Assembly: GCA_963971425.1 (NCBI GenBank)
Contig: OZ020514.1
Location: 11,785,218-11,849,217 of the forward strand
Reading direction: 5' to 3'
Length of the DNA stretch: 64,000 nt
Source: Bryoerythrophyllum caledonicum
Lineage: Eukaryota > Streptophyta > Bryopsida > Pottiales > Pottiaceae
Shown here: piece by piece, positions 28,901 through 42,100 of the stretch
How positions within the stretch are numbered: position 1 is the stretch's first letter
How the letters are laid out: every line of letters begins with the position of its first letter
Program-made: the position numbers and the translations under genes
Notes under the pieces: generated by a model
The model's input: only the letters and a program-made list of their open reading frames with translations
What the model was told of the DNA's origin: nothing
The model's database searches: none

Positions 28901-31900
28901 ACACTCAACGAGTGCAAGCAACAATATTCCACAAACTACATCATGCATTACGTCTAGCACTCTCACAACACCCATGGAACGCTCCCTACCCTGCGAAGAG
29001 CCGCCTGCATTCCCGCCGCTCCCGATAACTTTTCCAACTGAGAACCGCTCCCGCCTCTTCGCCACTCCTCCAAACCGCCCGATGCCCCGGCCCCACCCCT
29101 CCCAGAACTGCCTCCTCTTCGGTCCCCACCGGCATCACTGCTCTCCTCTGCATCCCTCCCTTGCGGTCTCATGTCGTCCCACACATACTCCTCCTCGTCT
29201 TCGTTCTCCCAGCTGCCCCTCCCTCCCACCTTGCCTCCTCCGTCCCGCGACAACCCCAACCCTCGACTGCCGCCTCCTAGTTCCGCACCATCAGGCCTTA
29301 CAGCCCGCTGCTCCAACCCCGAACCCCGGACGACGCCTCCTACCCCACGCCCATCTGCTCCTAAACCCCGACCCTCCGACCCCATCCCACGGCTCTCCAT
29401 CCGAACACCTCTGCTTCCAATCTCCCGCCCAGGGATGCGACTCTGCACCCTGAACCCATGTGATTCCCCGCCATCCAATCCTACCCCTATCCTCTGCGTC
29501 CGTATACCATCCGGCCCCTCCACCATCCGGGGGTCCATTCTCCGGCCCCGCGCCTCGCCCCTTCCTCTGCTGTCGGGATCCACAGACAACCCACCTCCTC
29601 TTCCTGGCCCGGATCCCCGACTGTACCCCTGTCCATCCAAAACCAAAGGCCTTGTTCCAGTCGACGCCCTTGCATCGAACCCGTTTTCCCGAATTAATCG
29701 CTTTATCCGCTCGTCGGAACCTCCGTTGCCTTTACGTGTATCTGCTGTTTCAGACCGTGCTAACCCCCGCCTTTCGAACTGATACTCTGGGTACTCGGAT
29801 TTACTGAAACCTGCTTCACCAAAACGGTCTCGGTTCAGCAGCCCGGTCTGCCCCCACAATCCACACATCATACCGTCAAAATAGAGCAACTCACATCAAT
29901 TTCACCACACCAAACAACTGCAACTCACATGCCTCAGGCAAACCAAATTCAGCATTAATGAGATCTTACTCGATCCTAACAGCCTACTCGACAACCACAT
30001 CATCGTACCGTTTGTCTCTGCGTTTCTGCCCATCCCTTGCTAGTCTCCCGCACCGCACCTCGGCCCAGCCTTGCTTGCCCATCACCATTGCTCTCCGTCG
30101 GACCAACTCCGTCACCCTATCCACAGCACATCACAGGACACATCAACACACCACAGTAGCATAACAGCATTCCTCACACAGACACGCCACAAAAGTCTAC
30201 TATCATATGACTGCGCATCCGGTAAGTGAACAAGGACTTTCTCCAAACATAGAAGTAGGTATGAAATGCGCACCCTGCTTGTTCTCGATTGCTGTAGGAG
30301 TTGACGCTGTTCCAAGTACTTTGGATTCACGTGTATACCATGTCCAGGACGCACGGGAGCTTCCGCGCCTCTCGACGCTACAGTGCCACCCGCAGCTCCG
30401 CCAGGTTTCGGCTTCAACTGAAGCTCTGTCTCGATCGTTTTCAAAGGAACCGGGGGAAACACACCCCGCCACGTCCAAAACAGGTGCTGCATTGGCTTGT
30501 AGAGGCTCGGATCTACATGTCTGTATGCTTTACAGAATACCTACAGCACAGAGGCAACCAGGTTACGGTGCAACTCGCGAAAACTTCCTAAAACATGCTG
30601 TTGGCTCAACCAATCTTGGCTGATTGCGTAACTTGATGGAAGATGCGCAGCACCTCTCATCCGACACAGTCCGACGATTGTGACCTATCCCTTAAATTAT
30701 CCACTGCTTCACCTGCTCTCGTTATCACTCAGCAGCATATAGACCAACAATTAAACAAATAAGCTGAATCTAAACGAACGCGTTCCTTCAGTATTTTACC
30801 AAGATCTTATATCAAGCAAGAAGTCCGAATTGCGAATGAGCGCAGGGGGGGGAGAGAGAAAGAAAGAGAAATCCCTTGCTGCCATAGAACCAATCAGAGG
30901 AAGCCTAAAGTCCGAATTCTGCTTTGAAAGTAAAGAATACCTCAGGAAGTCTTGCAGCGAAGTATTTCACGTACTCGCCTCCAATGTTCTTCACAATACT
31001 GTCAAGCAGGTACAAAGACGGCAGCTTGTGCTCCTTTGGAACCTACAGGCCACCAGAGCGATTAGCACATGAATAGGAGAAAATCTCTGTCCACAATCAA
31101 CCAAGTAGAGAAACGGATGATCCCTAGAGCTTACCCTTGACAAACTGTTCCAATGACAACATGCAAACAACACAATTCAGCCCTGATTCACTCGCCACCT
31201 CGACTACAAGGAGGATCACGTCTCTAACAGACAGGAACCATCATCCTGAAAAAGCAGGAGCCGTAAGTCACACGACACCAGATGATAAGAATGATAGAAA
31301 TTCATTCCCAAGCCTCACTACGCTGCTCGGATTCCTCGGTCCCCTCCAATCAACCTTCTCCAATCAACAAATCTGATAACCTTGCACCTTCATCTTCGCC
31401 TCTCAACTGCCGTGCCGTTAACAAGGGCACCGTTCAAAGCCTCAGAACTTTGTAATCACCGTCACCAACCCCAAGCTGCTGCTAACAACTTCCACTCAGA
31501 CAGAACGTGTGATCACCACACAGAATTCGATCACCCGCCCAATCACAACCGCGTCCCTCACTTGCAATTCACGATCTCCAATGCACCAGAAAACACACAC
31601 TTTCGAGAATCGCCCTCTTGAGCCTCAACCCTAAACCAAAATTTCAAACCCGGCGCAATCCGCAATTTCAAACACCACCTGCACGCGTTCATAACCCCGA
31701 ACGCCCGGAAATGCTTGCGCTCCCGAACCACAAAAGCACGCGGAAAAACTCTGCGAATACTCAGAAACCCTAGAAAAACCACAACCGTGCAACCCCTTGC
31801 GCGCGTACCATGACAATGTGGTCGCAAATGGCCTTGGTGATCCCGTACGCGGCGTGCGCATTCTCCCCGGCGATAATCGTCAAATTGGTGATAATCGGCT

Positions 31901-32069
31901 TGGAGTTGAACGTGAGCTCCACGAGCGCGTCCTTGTAGTGCGCCACGAGCTCCAGCAGCTCCTCCGCCGCGGCCTCGTCGTGCTCCCGCTTGCCCGCCTG
32001 CCCAGCGCCATCCGCCATCTCCAATCCACCGAGCTGGTACTGCACTCCTGCTCCCTCCCGCTTCCTCAT
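25942..32069 (-). repeat. Right arm of the large inverted duplication containing PCF11 copy B
   Basis: Reverse-complement counterpart of 3,940-10,376. The inner edge is at 25,942. The 300 bp beyond the stop codon (25,942-26,237) is nearly identical to the left arm, with one ~12-bp indel. The outer edge is at the start codon. Confidence 0.9.
26238..32069 (-). CDS. PCF11/PCFS4-like pre-mRNA cleavage and transcription termination factor, copy B
   Basis: The nine exons mirror copy A (high to low): 32069-31809, 31042-30941, 30540-30274, 30116-30009, 29847-28990, 28843-28784, 28528-26846, 26623-26513, 26285-26238. All splice borders and phases are kept; about 1,165 residues. Exon 7 protein differs from copy A at two positions by eye (V/L and V/M). 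Exon 5 differs only in its first ~45 residues, including a three-residue GGS insertion. Exon 1 is clearly diverged with a longer N-terminus. [14 protein letters not shown] and both zinc sites are intact, so it should be functional. MADG at 32,018 is an alternative start. Intron 2 lacks the long CT tract. Confidence 0.92.
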
Positions 32070-33553
32070 GTCCCCGCGACCATCATCATCCCCGACGCGA
32101 ATTCCAGGCTCGTCACCATCACCGCAATTGATCGGAACAAACCAGGCCCAAACCCTAACGCTCCCGGACCTGCCTCAATCCCTCCTCCTCCTCCTCCTCC
32201 TTCCTCGCATTGGCTATGGTCTTCATGTGCCCCACAAAGCGATGGCGATGGGACCGCGGTCGCGCTTCCCACGACGAGGAATGCGATTGTGGAAGCCAAG
32301 GCAACTCGCACTCCGTCTCCACAGCGATGGCGGTCCCTCGCGCGCGTCCGCGTCCGTCTGCGGCTGTCTGCGTCCGCGTCCGTGGTTGTCTGCGTCTGCG
32401 GTCTTCCGCGGCTATCTCTGGCGATAGACGGCGGCTTTTTGCGGTGGTCTGCGGTACTTGGATTCGAGGGCGTGATTCTGGATCTCGGGTTACTTCTCGG
32501 GCAGGTGTTTGAAAAATTTCTATTACTTTTACTTTTCTCGAAAAGGTGTCAGCCTTCCTGCGCGCGACATCTGTTCTGTGAAAAAGTGCGTTATTGTACT
32601 TTTTATCTTTGGCTTCATCTTTAAAGGACCGTGACTACGTTTTCTACTTTAAGATGGGATATAACGAGACTGTAGTTAACTCCTAAGGAATCAAGGCATT
32701 TTAGAGGAATCTGTAAATTAAAATTTCTATAGAGAGAATGTAACTATAGGGTCTTCTTATTATAAATATATCATAGCATTTTTATTTTGATTATGTTATA
32801 AGATATAAAATATTATTTTTAATACTTTAGAATCCAATTTTAATACATTTTTTTGGGATTGTATTTATGATTTGTTGATGGTTTATTATTCAAGAATAAT
32901 TAATCACATTACTATCATTCATTTATGGAATTTTGAAAAATAACACTTCCACAAAGTTTTTTAGAGGTCCCCATCTGTGGTAAAAGTCTAAAAGTGGATT
33001 GTTAGAAATGGGCACAACAAGAACATGCATGGGTTCTAATTTCTGAAGCATTTTTGGAACATTGGGTCCTATAGGAATTAAGGTAATCAACCCTAAATCC
33101 GGCAATATCCCATGACCGACAGCTAGTTTTTCACTAGAAACCGTCAATAATTGCACAAGTAACCAACTTCCTAATTTAGCGCCGGTAGCAAAAGGTATGA
33201 GTAGCGGAAGTTGGTTTCTAAGCTGATGGTTTTAGGGGTAATTGAATAGAAGAGTGACATTTTTCATTGCAAAATATGAATTTGGTAACCAAAGACATTC
33301 ATGACAACAATGGAGAGACAAGGTGGCGGAAATAGGATTGGAAACCAACGCCTACAGGTGATTATTACAAGAGCTTTAAGTTGATGGCAAAGTTGGTTTT
33401 AGGCCTAAAAAAACATATTACAAAGGTAGTTGGCCACACGAAGTGAAGCTTTAATGAAGCATGAGCCTACAAACCCATCACACAAGAGATTGGACTAAGA
33501 AGGTTTGTACAACATAGTTTGCAATGGGATTTTGGGTTCCAAAATATTAGTTT
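32070..33553. other. 5' flank of PCF11 copy B, then AT-rich DNA; no gene identified
   Basis: 32,070-32,510 is GC-rich with repeated CGTCCGCGTCCG-like triplets and probably holds the promoter and leader of copy B; it is unlike the upstream region of copy A. 32,640-33,550 is AT-rich with nothing recognisable; it may include the 5' part of the pogo-like element, but no terminal inverted repeats could be found. Confidence 0.4.
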
Positions 33554-36440
33554 GTGAGGACTTCCTATCGTGCTCAAATCTTGAGAGACAAAACAATGGA
33601 GGGAAGAGCAGGGAAGAGGGAGGAGAGAGGTCAACTAGATAGAAGTAGAGCAATTGGAAATGAATATTGCAACTTGAGCAAGAAACTAATCCACCAAGTT
33701 TTGTTTGATCGTGCAGATGAAGAAGCTAGTGATGATGATTGTGATGACGGTCATTTCTTCTCACAAGGACAATCATCAAGATTAGCTCAACAAAGGACCA
33801 TGGAGGATTGGAGCCACACAAGCGATGAAGAAGAAGATCTTGCGAAGGAAGACACACAATATCAAGAAGAAGACGAGGAACCTTGGAACAAAGACAATGG
33901 CAGCGATGCGTACTGGATGTTGGAGCAATGGGGAGCAAATATACTTGGCGAGGGGAGCAAGAATTCACAACAAATGCTAAGTAGACAAGCACAAGGATGG
34001 ATAGGAAAGGTGCAGCAGTTTATTGAGCACACAATAGTGATCCAAGGACATCAAGAGGACCATGTAAGAGTTGATAGTGGGATGGCAGACATGGAGGATG
34101 GTGACAAAACACATGATTGGCCGACACAAGATAGAGAAGACACTACTCCAAAAGAAGAGCATATACATACATGGGAGGATGACGAAAACAACAGGACCAT
34201 TGGAGAGGAAGGAGATCTAACCAAGCATGGCAACAACCGGAGTGGCGGGCGTCCAAGGAAGCGGCCAGCTCTAGCACATATCAACATAGTAGAGCCCTTG
34301 GAAAAGAAGGACAAACATTGTAAGGTTAGCAAAAACATCACTGGAAATTGGTCTAATGAAGCTCTATCTAAGGCAATTGAGACAGTGGACAACGGGTGGA
34401 GTGTGCAATCAGTAGGTGATTTCTATGGTATTCCAAGGACATCTCTAAGAGATCATCTAATTGGGAAAACAAGAAGTAGAAAGAAAGGACCTCAAGGAGT
34501 ATTATCACAAGAGGAAGAGGCAGCTTTAGTACATTACCTTGAACAAATGACCGAATGGGCCATCCTTTAACCGTGCAACAGCTGAAATTGAAAGTGGCGG
34601 AGATGACTTAGAACCGTGTCACTGCATTCAAGAATGGAATTCCCGGAAAGAGCTAGTTACAATGGTTTAGGCAAAGACATCCTGAATTCACAATGAGAAC
34701 GCCACAAGCATTAGAGACGGATAGAGCCAGGGCCTTGACACCATCAAATGTCGAAAGTTTTTATCAAAACTTGGCTCAATTATATGCTGAAAATGGCTAC
34801 ACATCTGAAAGAGTATGGAACGTGGATGAGAGCGGATGTCAAGCATATCGCAATGGACAAGCAAGAGTGCTAGCCAAAAAAGGGACTAGATCAGTGCATA
34901 CTATTGTACCAGGTGAAAGAGAAGGTCTAACGGTATTGTCAACTATAAACGCAGCAGGGGGGAACATTCCTAACTTCTACATTTTCAAAGGAATGAGGAG
35001 AAAAAGAGATTACATCAGCAAATGTGAACATGGAGCGACGATGGCAATGCAAGAAAATGCCTGGTTGACATCATACCTTTTCAACAAGTGGATGGACCAC
35101 TTCATCAAGGCCATGGAGCAGAAAGGAGGTATTTCACGTGAAAGAAGACATCTAATGATTTTAGATGGCCACAACTCTCATGTTACAATAGAAGTGATTT
35201 TGAAAGCAAGAGATGCAGGGTTAGATATGTTAACCTTACCCTCCCACACTTCACATGCATTACAACCACTTGATGTGGCGGTTTTCAAGCCTTTCAAGAC
35301 AGCATTCCGGGCATGTCGGGACATATGGAGTATGACAAATAAGGGACTCAAAACAAGGAAGGAGGATATTGCACAGTGGGTATCACTTGCAATGAAAAAA
35401 GCCATGAAAAAAGACAACATCAAATCAGGATTTCGAGCCACAGGAATATGGCTTTTAGATGGGCATGTAATGGAAAAAAAAATGGGGCCTAGTCAAGGAT
35501 TTAGAAACATTACTGTGGATGTTGCCATATCTGAGATCCTCGCCGAGGAAGGGCCTTCCACGGAGGAAAACATGACACATTATTATGTCGATGTGGAAGG
35601 AGAAGGAGATCTTTGCACTCCGCCATCTAGCGAGGACATGGACGCTGCACAACTAGGACAGGAACATGTTAGCAACTTCTTATGTTTACCTCAACAAGTA
35701 GTACGACCACCAAGGACAAGAGCGCAGCCATTGGTTGACTACTCCAAATCACACATCCTAACTTCAGAGCAACATTGTGAGACTCTAGAGTATATTGCAG
35801 AAAAAAGAACTGAGGCAATGGAAGAAAAAGAAAGGAAAAGAGAAGAGGCGGCACTTACCAAAGAGAGGAGGATGGAGGACAAAGCCCTCAAGGCTCAAGC
35901 AAGAATTCAACGCATAGAAGACATGAAGGCAAAGAAGATATTCAACGAAGCATGGAATCCTAAAGCAATTAGAGAGGTTGGAGAAAAACTTCAAAGATTG
36001 GTTAAACAAGGTGGTGTTCCTACACCCTTTGCACCTCACTGTGGATTCCAACCACCCTCTTGCAAGCGAAATCAAGAGATTGCTATAGCAAGGCTAAAAG
36101 CAAAGAGGGCCAAAAGTGAAGATGGCATAGACCTCCCTAGCTTTCCAAGATTCCATCACATTCCATGGAGCTACTCATGGTCAATGAATCAACATCAGCT
36201 AAACAAAGCGACAAGGACAACATTCTATACAAGAAATGGGTAAGGACAACAGTAGTTATGGAGGAAAGAGAGAAAAGGGGCAACAATGCATACAGAGAGA
36301 AGAAAACGGGCGACAGTACAGACGAAGAAAAGGAGGAAATGGGTAACGATACACATGGAGGAAAGGAGGAAAGGAAGAAAGGGGCAAGAGAACACACGAA
36401 GAAATTGGGCAAGGTCAAACATAGAAGAAAGGATAGCTAA
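33554..36440 (+). pseudogene. Pogo-like (DDE_1) transposase gene, inactivated
   Basis: The N-terminal part (33,554-34,570) is acidic and ends in a CENP-B/psq-type helix-turn-helix (ALSKAIETVDNGWSVQSVGD, SLRDHLIG). The catalytic part (34,693-36,243) keeps all three expected acidic residues: VWNVDESG, LMILDGHNSH and LQPLDVAVF, the DDD form typical of pogo/Tigger. Between them the frame is broken by an apparent 1-bp loss in the A run at about 34,555, plus two in-frame TAG codons near 34,608 and 34,653. A further frame change near 36,160 may cut off a Lys/Glu-rich tail running to about 36,440. With these lesions it cannot encode full-length transposase. Confidence 0.85.
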
Positions 36441-36529
36441 AATGGCTAGTTTGAGCTATTAAGTTACAAACTATAAGTTTTGTAAGTTTTTGTTGCAAGG
36501 TTAAGATTTTTTAAACAATTTACACTATT

Positions 36530-37165
36530 TCAGCTCTTTAGGAAGGCCTGTTGCAAGAACAGGCCATGCATTCCTGCCATTGCAGCAAGGGTAGTTGTGG
36601 ATGTTGGAGCAAAGGGGAGCTCGATGGTCTCGGTCATGCGCTTGATGGAGTCCGGGGAGTCAGCGCCCTTGAGCCGGGCGAAGTTAGGGACCTCGTCGAA
36701 GCCCAGGATCTTGAGTTGCTTGCCGAGGGCCAGGATGGTGCGTTGGCATTCCGCCACTGCTGCCGCTGAGATCTCGCACTCCTGCGAAAAAAGAAGGTGG
36801 GATTCAGAAGTTGGAAGAAGCATCTGTGCATGAAGACTATTTTGGTGGCATTTCACAAACTTTGGTGGACAACAACTTCTACAGACTGATAACTCCACAA
36901 AGTATTGATAATTGCTTAAGATGTAAAGGTTGGAGGATGGTACCTGTCGAGCACTTTTGTTGATTTGATCCTATAGATCCTCCAGCTTGGCGACCACTTC
37001 ATGGTGCCGCCGCCGCTCGCCATGCAACTCCACCTCCACCGCCGCCAACTTGGCATGGAGCTCGTTCATCTCCGCGTCGGCAGCGCGCATGCTCTGGAGT
37101 AGCTGCGGATGCAAGGACGACAGCTCTAGCAGCTCCACCAACAGATCGTCCTCGTGCCCAAGTGA
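36530..37165 (-). pseudogene. Filament-like plant protein (FPP) gene fragment
   Basis: Two exon remnants. 37,165-36,944 encodes coiled coil (MNELHAKLAAVEVELHGERR, HHEVVAKLEDL), then a TAG at about 36,976 where the family would continue, then DQINKSARQ and a GT donor. 36,781-36,530 follows an AG acceptor and carries the FPP signature (VAECQRTILALGKQL). FPPs are long plant coiled-coil proteins; only a small internal part is here. Its upstream end is joined directly to TIC62-like sequence. The assignment rests on recalled family motifs. Confidence 0.65.
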
Positions 37166-37990
37166 TTTCATACTTGAGAATACCAGCAGGCCATCCAAAT
37201 TTTGTTGTACCAAGAGATGTCACTAAAATAAAGTGGTTGACCTTCACACTTGTTGCTGCAGATTAAAGATAGAGTGTTATTCGAGGAGCTCTTGCTACAA
37301 AGAATTTCACGCGAGAACAAGAATACTTGTCTCGCATGTTGTTCTCACACAATACGCTCTAGAAATCTGACTTACTAAAACTGAAACTCAATCTCATAGA
37401 ACTAAGCTACTATTGAGCAGTTCCTACTTATGACATTTTCTCCTGGAAAGCTATTGAAGCAAGCATATAACAGTTTCAAGCATCTTAGGAGCAGTCGTTC
37501 TTTACCAGCTTTTATAAGATTCTCTGTGGCCTTGTAGTCGATTCGGTAGGGACCTGTAACATCCAAAATTTCCTTCTCACTCACACCAATCAAAGAGACT
37601 ACGACCCCCGCATTCCCCAAGGCACTTGCAATTGTGTCTTGCTTCTCAAGATCACACTCCACCAACTCCACTAGTTCTTTTCCTGAAGAGCTGGTTTTAG
37701 AGAGCTTGGCAGCCTGCATTGTGGATCACGTGCCATTTTAGCCTTGCCAATAGTCTCAAAGGGAAATTAGCTACTAATTTCTTCCGAAAGTGATGCTCTC
37801 GCACATGTAAACGCCGAAATTCTTATAATTTACTAACAAATTCCCTGGAACTTAAACTAATGAAGTTTAAGAAGCCGTCCAATTCAACAAAATTCACGAC
37901 AAACCATTAGAGAGAGGAACAACGAACCTCAAGAAGCGCTTGTCCTCTGGAAACAGCCCTAACACCTGCTTGCACTTGAAATCCTGGCTT
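37166..37990 (-). pseudogene. TIC62-like NAD(P)-binding protein gene fragment
   Basis: Three exon-like blocks with intact splice sites: about 37,987-37,928 (ELVKPGFQVQAGVRAVSRG), 37,713-37,506 (VECDLEKQDTIASALGNAGV, DVTGPYRIDYKATENLI) and 37,255-37,166 (VNHFILVTSLGTTKFGWPAG). They match consecutive parts of the extended short-chain dehydrogenase domain of TIC62, a chloroplast inner-envelope/stroma protein. The dinucleotide-binding N-terminus and everything after the third block are missing, and the third block runs straight into FPP-like sequence. The blocks themselves are open, so the truncation looks recent or the fragment was captured. Confidence 0.75.
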
Positions 37991-38515
37991 CACAAGCTCC
38001 CTACCAATGCATCACAGAATTAACGTTAAGATTTTCCTATCACCACCGCCATCAGTATTTCTTCCAAGACATATTTCCAACCAGAAAACCAGCACACCTG
38101 ACCGCGATCAGACATTGCCAATGCCTCCAACCACGAACACGACATTACTGTCCTTTCTCGATCCCGACGCCGTCCCTGCCTTAGATTTCTCCACATTCAT
38201 GGCGCCTGCAAGCGAAAATCAAGAACCACTTCAATAAATGGCAAACCGCCTTACAAAGAGGTGATTACTTTCAGCAAGGGCACTCCATGCTGGAAAATCC
38301 TCGACCGATCCTAGAAAACGTAACACATTTCAGAGTTTGAAAAACTTTAAAATCAATAATACAGGTTATGCAGGAGCTTCGCAACATGGAGGATATGGCC
38401 ACCGAGGTCGCCTCTCTCAAACACAAACTCAACCTCTACATGAATGGTAAAAATTTCTCTCCCTTCAAGGTCTCTCAGTGTTGTCCCTTCTTCGCCTTCC
38501 TCACACTCGCCATGT

Positions 38516-39112
38516 GCAGGGCATGGATGCGAGACCATGAATACAACATTGGCACCGCGACAAGGCGACCACGGATTCCGACCTTCAGGACGCGCGCTCT
38601 ATCCGTTCATGACCTTCAGGACTTTCCGATACGCGCCTGACGAGTTCATGGCGGTGGGGATCGCAGCGCCGAGCTTGCTCCACAAATCGTTCTTCGAGGA
38701 TCAGGAAATTTTTTGCACCTAGGTGGAGTGGGACGCCACAACGGAGGCCCCGTCGCCGCTCACAACAAACGCGGGGGTGCAGCGCGGGCGGAAGCTCGTG
38801 ACGCTCATCCGCGACGACGGCGAGCCGTTTTACTCCGTGGTCGTGATCCGGTGCCAGCTCGCGGATCCGGCCGGCTCCAACGGCTACGGCAGGCACCTCT
38901 TCGTGAACGCCACGCGCGACGACCAGCACGCGCTCCTGGCGGAGCCGCCTGAGTCCATCGACAAGATCCAGTTCGAGGGCCCGTTGCATCGCCGCTACGC
39001 GCTCTGCACGCCGCCCATCTGGAAACCCATCCCGGCGCACATCCTCCAGGAATGGCTCCTCTTCCACCACCACCTCCTCGGCACGCCTCATTTCTTCCTC
39101 TACACAGGCATC
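38516..39112 (+). pseudogene. GT92 (DUF23) glycosyltransferase-like gene fragment with a premature stop
   Basis: One reading frame encodes RALYPFMTFRTFRYAPDEFM and DGEPFYSVVVIRCQL, then YALCTPPIWKPIPAHILQEW and LLGTPHFFLYTG, resembling the N-terminal and early catalytic part of plant GT92 proteins (galactan-synthase-like and relatives). A TAG at 38,720-38,722 interrupts the frame just after EIFCT. Similarity stops after about 39,112, before the catalytic DxD region. An in-frame ORF at 38,368-38,450 could be a leader exon but is not recognised. Strand is opposite to the FPP and TIC62 fragments. Confidence 0.6.
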
Positions 39113-39196
39113 CCTCCTCTACGAATCATGGGCGCCACCTCTTTGACCAAGAAGACGCCGAATCTCTGCACGTTCCAAACACGATCCCCCAAATGA

Positions 39197-42100
39197 GCAT
39201 AAAACCCTAAATCAAACCCATTGATCATGCAGCACCTGGAGTCATAATGCACCTGCGCGGGACCACATCGTAGTTCACTCGACTCCCCATTCCGATTCAC
39301 TCGCGACCACTCCACGCGTTGGCGAAGCACATTCTTTCTAATACAACTTGAAGCGACGCAGATTGCAAGCGATGCAAGCAGCACAAGGTAGGAAAAAAAT
39401 TCCAGCGCCATGATCCTAGCAGCCCGTCTCCCTCATACTCTCCCTCGCCTCCCTCGCCAATGGAGAGGCAAGGTCGCATGGCAACCATCACAGAGGACAC
39501 GAAAAGAGAGAGAGGGTGGGGTGTAGCGTGAAAGAAAGGAGCTTCACAGCAAGCAAGAGTGAGGACACCAAAGTAGGAGACGTGCTGGAGCAGGCGAAAG
39601 ATCCATTCTCTAACGGATACTTCAGAGAGGCATGAAGAAAAAGTCCGTTGTGCCATGTAGGCTGAATTATTGGCCTCCACAAATGGCGTTTGTGGGCTCC
39701 TCCTACCATAGAAACCGGCTCCTTCTAGGGTGGAATTGCCAAGTATTATTGGCGGTTTTACATCATGGCATGAATGGACATGGGCTATTGTTAAAATTAG
39801 TGAATGTGTCGGAGTGCATGTAAGATAGAGGGAACTAGGATAAACCAAATTTAGTTTTTGGGTAAATAATACCCGGTTTCAACTTTTTTTTGTTGGTGGT
39901 TTTAGGCCATTTGTGGGAGGGTCATGGCCCCCACCTACTGACGCTCACCCAACTTTCTTTACATGTGACTTTGAAAATTCACAACTAATTCATATCACAT
40001 TGGAAAAATATGAAATCACTTGGGTTGAAATTGTAATTCTATTGGCTATCACTGAAAAATAATTTAATTATTATTTGGGTTCTCCATATATTTGCAAACC
40101 GCTTAACTTGACGGTTATGGGGGGTTTACCTTAAAGCAAGTTTGGTCATTAAGTGCCTGATAGTCTCCATGTCAACAATATATAGTAAATTTAAAAAAAA
40201 TTTAAAAATAACATAGATGATCATTAATTTAAAATTAAGATTTCATTTTATTTTTATATACATATGTATATACATTTTTATTTTTATTTTTATTTTTTAG
40301 TAGACCCCCTATTGTCCTCAACAGGCTAAGTGCAATATCCTGTTAAGTAAACGTATGCCTGTTATTTACTTTAGATACATGTTATATATCCAAGTTGCAT
40401 AGTAAGTATACAAAGAAAATATCAAAATAAAAGTGCACAACTTCCAAAATGTAGATAAGCTCTGTTGAACGGATGGACAAACAATAATCTTTTAATATAT
40501 GAAGATAATAACTAGTAAGAACCCAATATGTCAAACTAATTAACAAAATTTGATTAATTGGAATGAATTCAAATTTTCAAAAATATATCAATTTAATTGA
40601 ATTAAGTTGGATTAATTAAATCAAAATAGATTTGTAGAAAATGGATTTAATTAATGATCTAGGTTTTGATTGAATTGATTATTCTAGTTTGAAAAAAAAT
40701 CAAAATAAAATGGATTAAATTGAAATAGCTTTATGCACAATGCATATTAAAAAGTTTAATTCAAGAAATATATTAGTATACTTAGTATTATTTCAATTTT
40801 ATCAATTGATATACATTGGACTTCATTACAAATTTACTCAAATTTCAATTTGAAAACGTATTTAAGCTTGATTGCACACTATATCAATGGATGTATTGAT
40901 CTTTGAATCTATGTTCCATGGTCGCAGACAAGTGCTATGTTACGTATTTATTAATTATAGGAGAATATTTATCATGCAAACTAGTGGTCGTGTACTAAAC
41001 AAAACCACCACGGATTCTATGTACGGGCAACATGCACCTGCAAAACCACCAAATCTTGTGGTTCACCGGTCGTTACCTTTGGCTAGCACAACAACCCTCC
41101 ACATGAAAAGGTCTTGCTGGCCATAAATCCCACTTCACCTCTACGATATCCTATCACAATGTGGGACAACAAGAAATGAGGCCATCGGAAAACACGGGCA
41201 ACAATGCCTGCAACACGGAGGACGTACCGTACAAGAATCCAAAAATCAGAACCGGATCTTTTCCCCTAACAACATAAACACATGAAAGACAAGGGGTCAG
41301 AGCTACTCGCACATGCCAGCAATGGATGGCCCAAGTCGCAAACCTGCAATTCAAAGAGAAACACTAGAAGTGTTTCTCCAAAGTCTAGCACTAAGGAAAT
41401 AGTGGGAACTTGTTCGCAGTGTTCTAAAACACAAATCCCCCACTGAAATGCAGTTTAATGGGTGAGAAACGCATTGAATGCCAATTCACTTTAAAAGTTC
41501 AAATCTGAAGTCGAAATTGAAAAATAAATAAAATTGCAAAAGTTGAAAATTTAAGCTTCCAACTCTAGGGATGTTGTGAAATTTTGAGTAAAAATAACGC
41601 CACAAGGGTATTTTTGGTACGCTTTTGTGATGTAGGCGCAATTCAAGTGCTAACGCAAATACGTACCACCAACTCGCAGCCACGAGGCCCCATTGCTTAG
41701 CCTGATCACATGTTGTCCAACTTCCCCCGAGTACTTAGTCGACCAAGCAAACGAGTCTCAGCCCCGTAGTCCACGTCCCGGGTAAAAGCCCAGTTCCTCC
41801 CAGTCCTTTATCCGCGTCCCAATCTCTACAGAAAGTACACAACTCCGCCACCCAACCCATAGTCACCTAGCCTACAAATGGATGAATGCACACCCACGGA
41901 TGATCCGGAGGATGAAAAATTAGGCTTCTCCTCCTTACTTTGACACTGTACTTCTCAAGAACAACTCCCTCACAAAACATGAGCAAAAATTCCCCCTCAC
42001 ACTTACAATTCCAAATACTATTAAGACTAGTACTAACACCACGTTTGATTTGTAGCACATTCTTCCTCCGCTCCTTCCATTTTATACAAATTCTTCAAAT

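Noticed and set aside
26806..29807. Long plus-strand ORFs opposite PCF11 copy B
   Set aside because: The same shadows mirrored in the second arm.
31797..32624. 275-codon plus-strand ORF over copy B exon 1 and its upstream region
   Set aside because: Its first half is antisense to the CID exon; the rest is GC-rich leader with repeated CGTCCG-type triplets and no recognisable domain.
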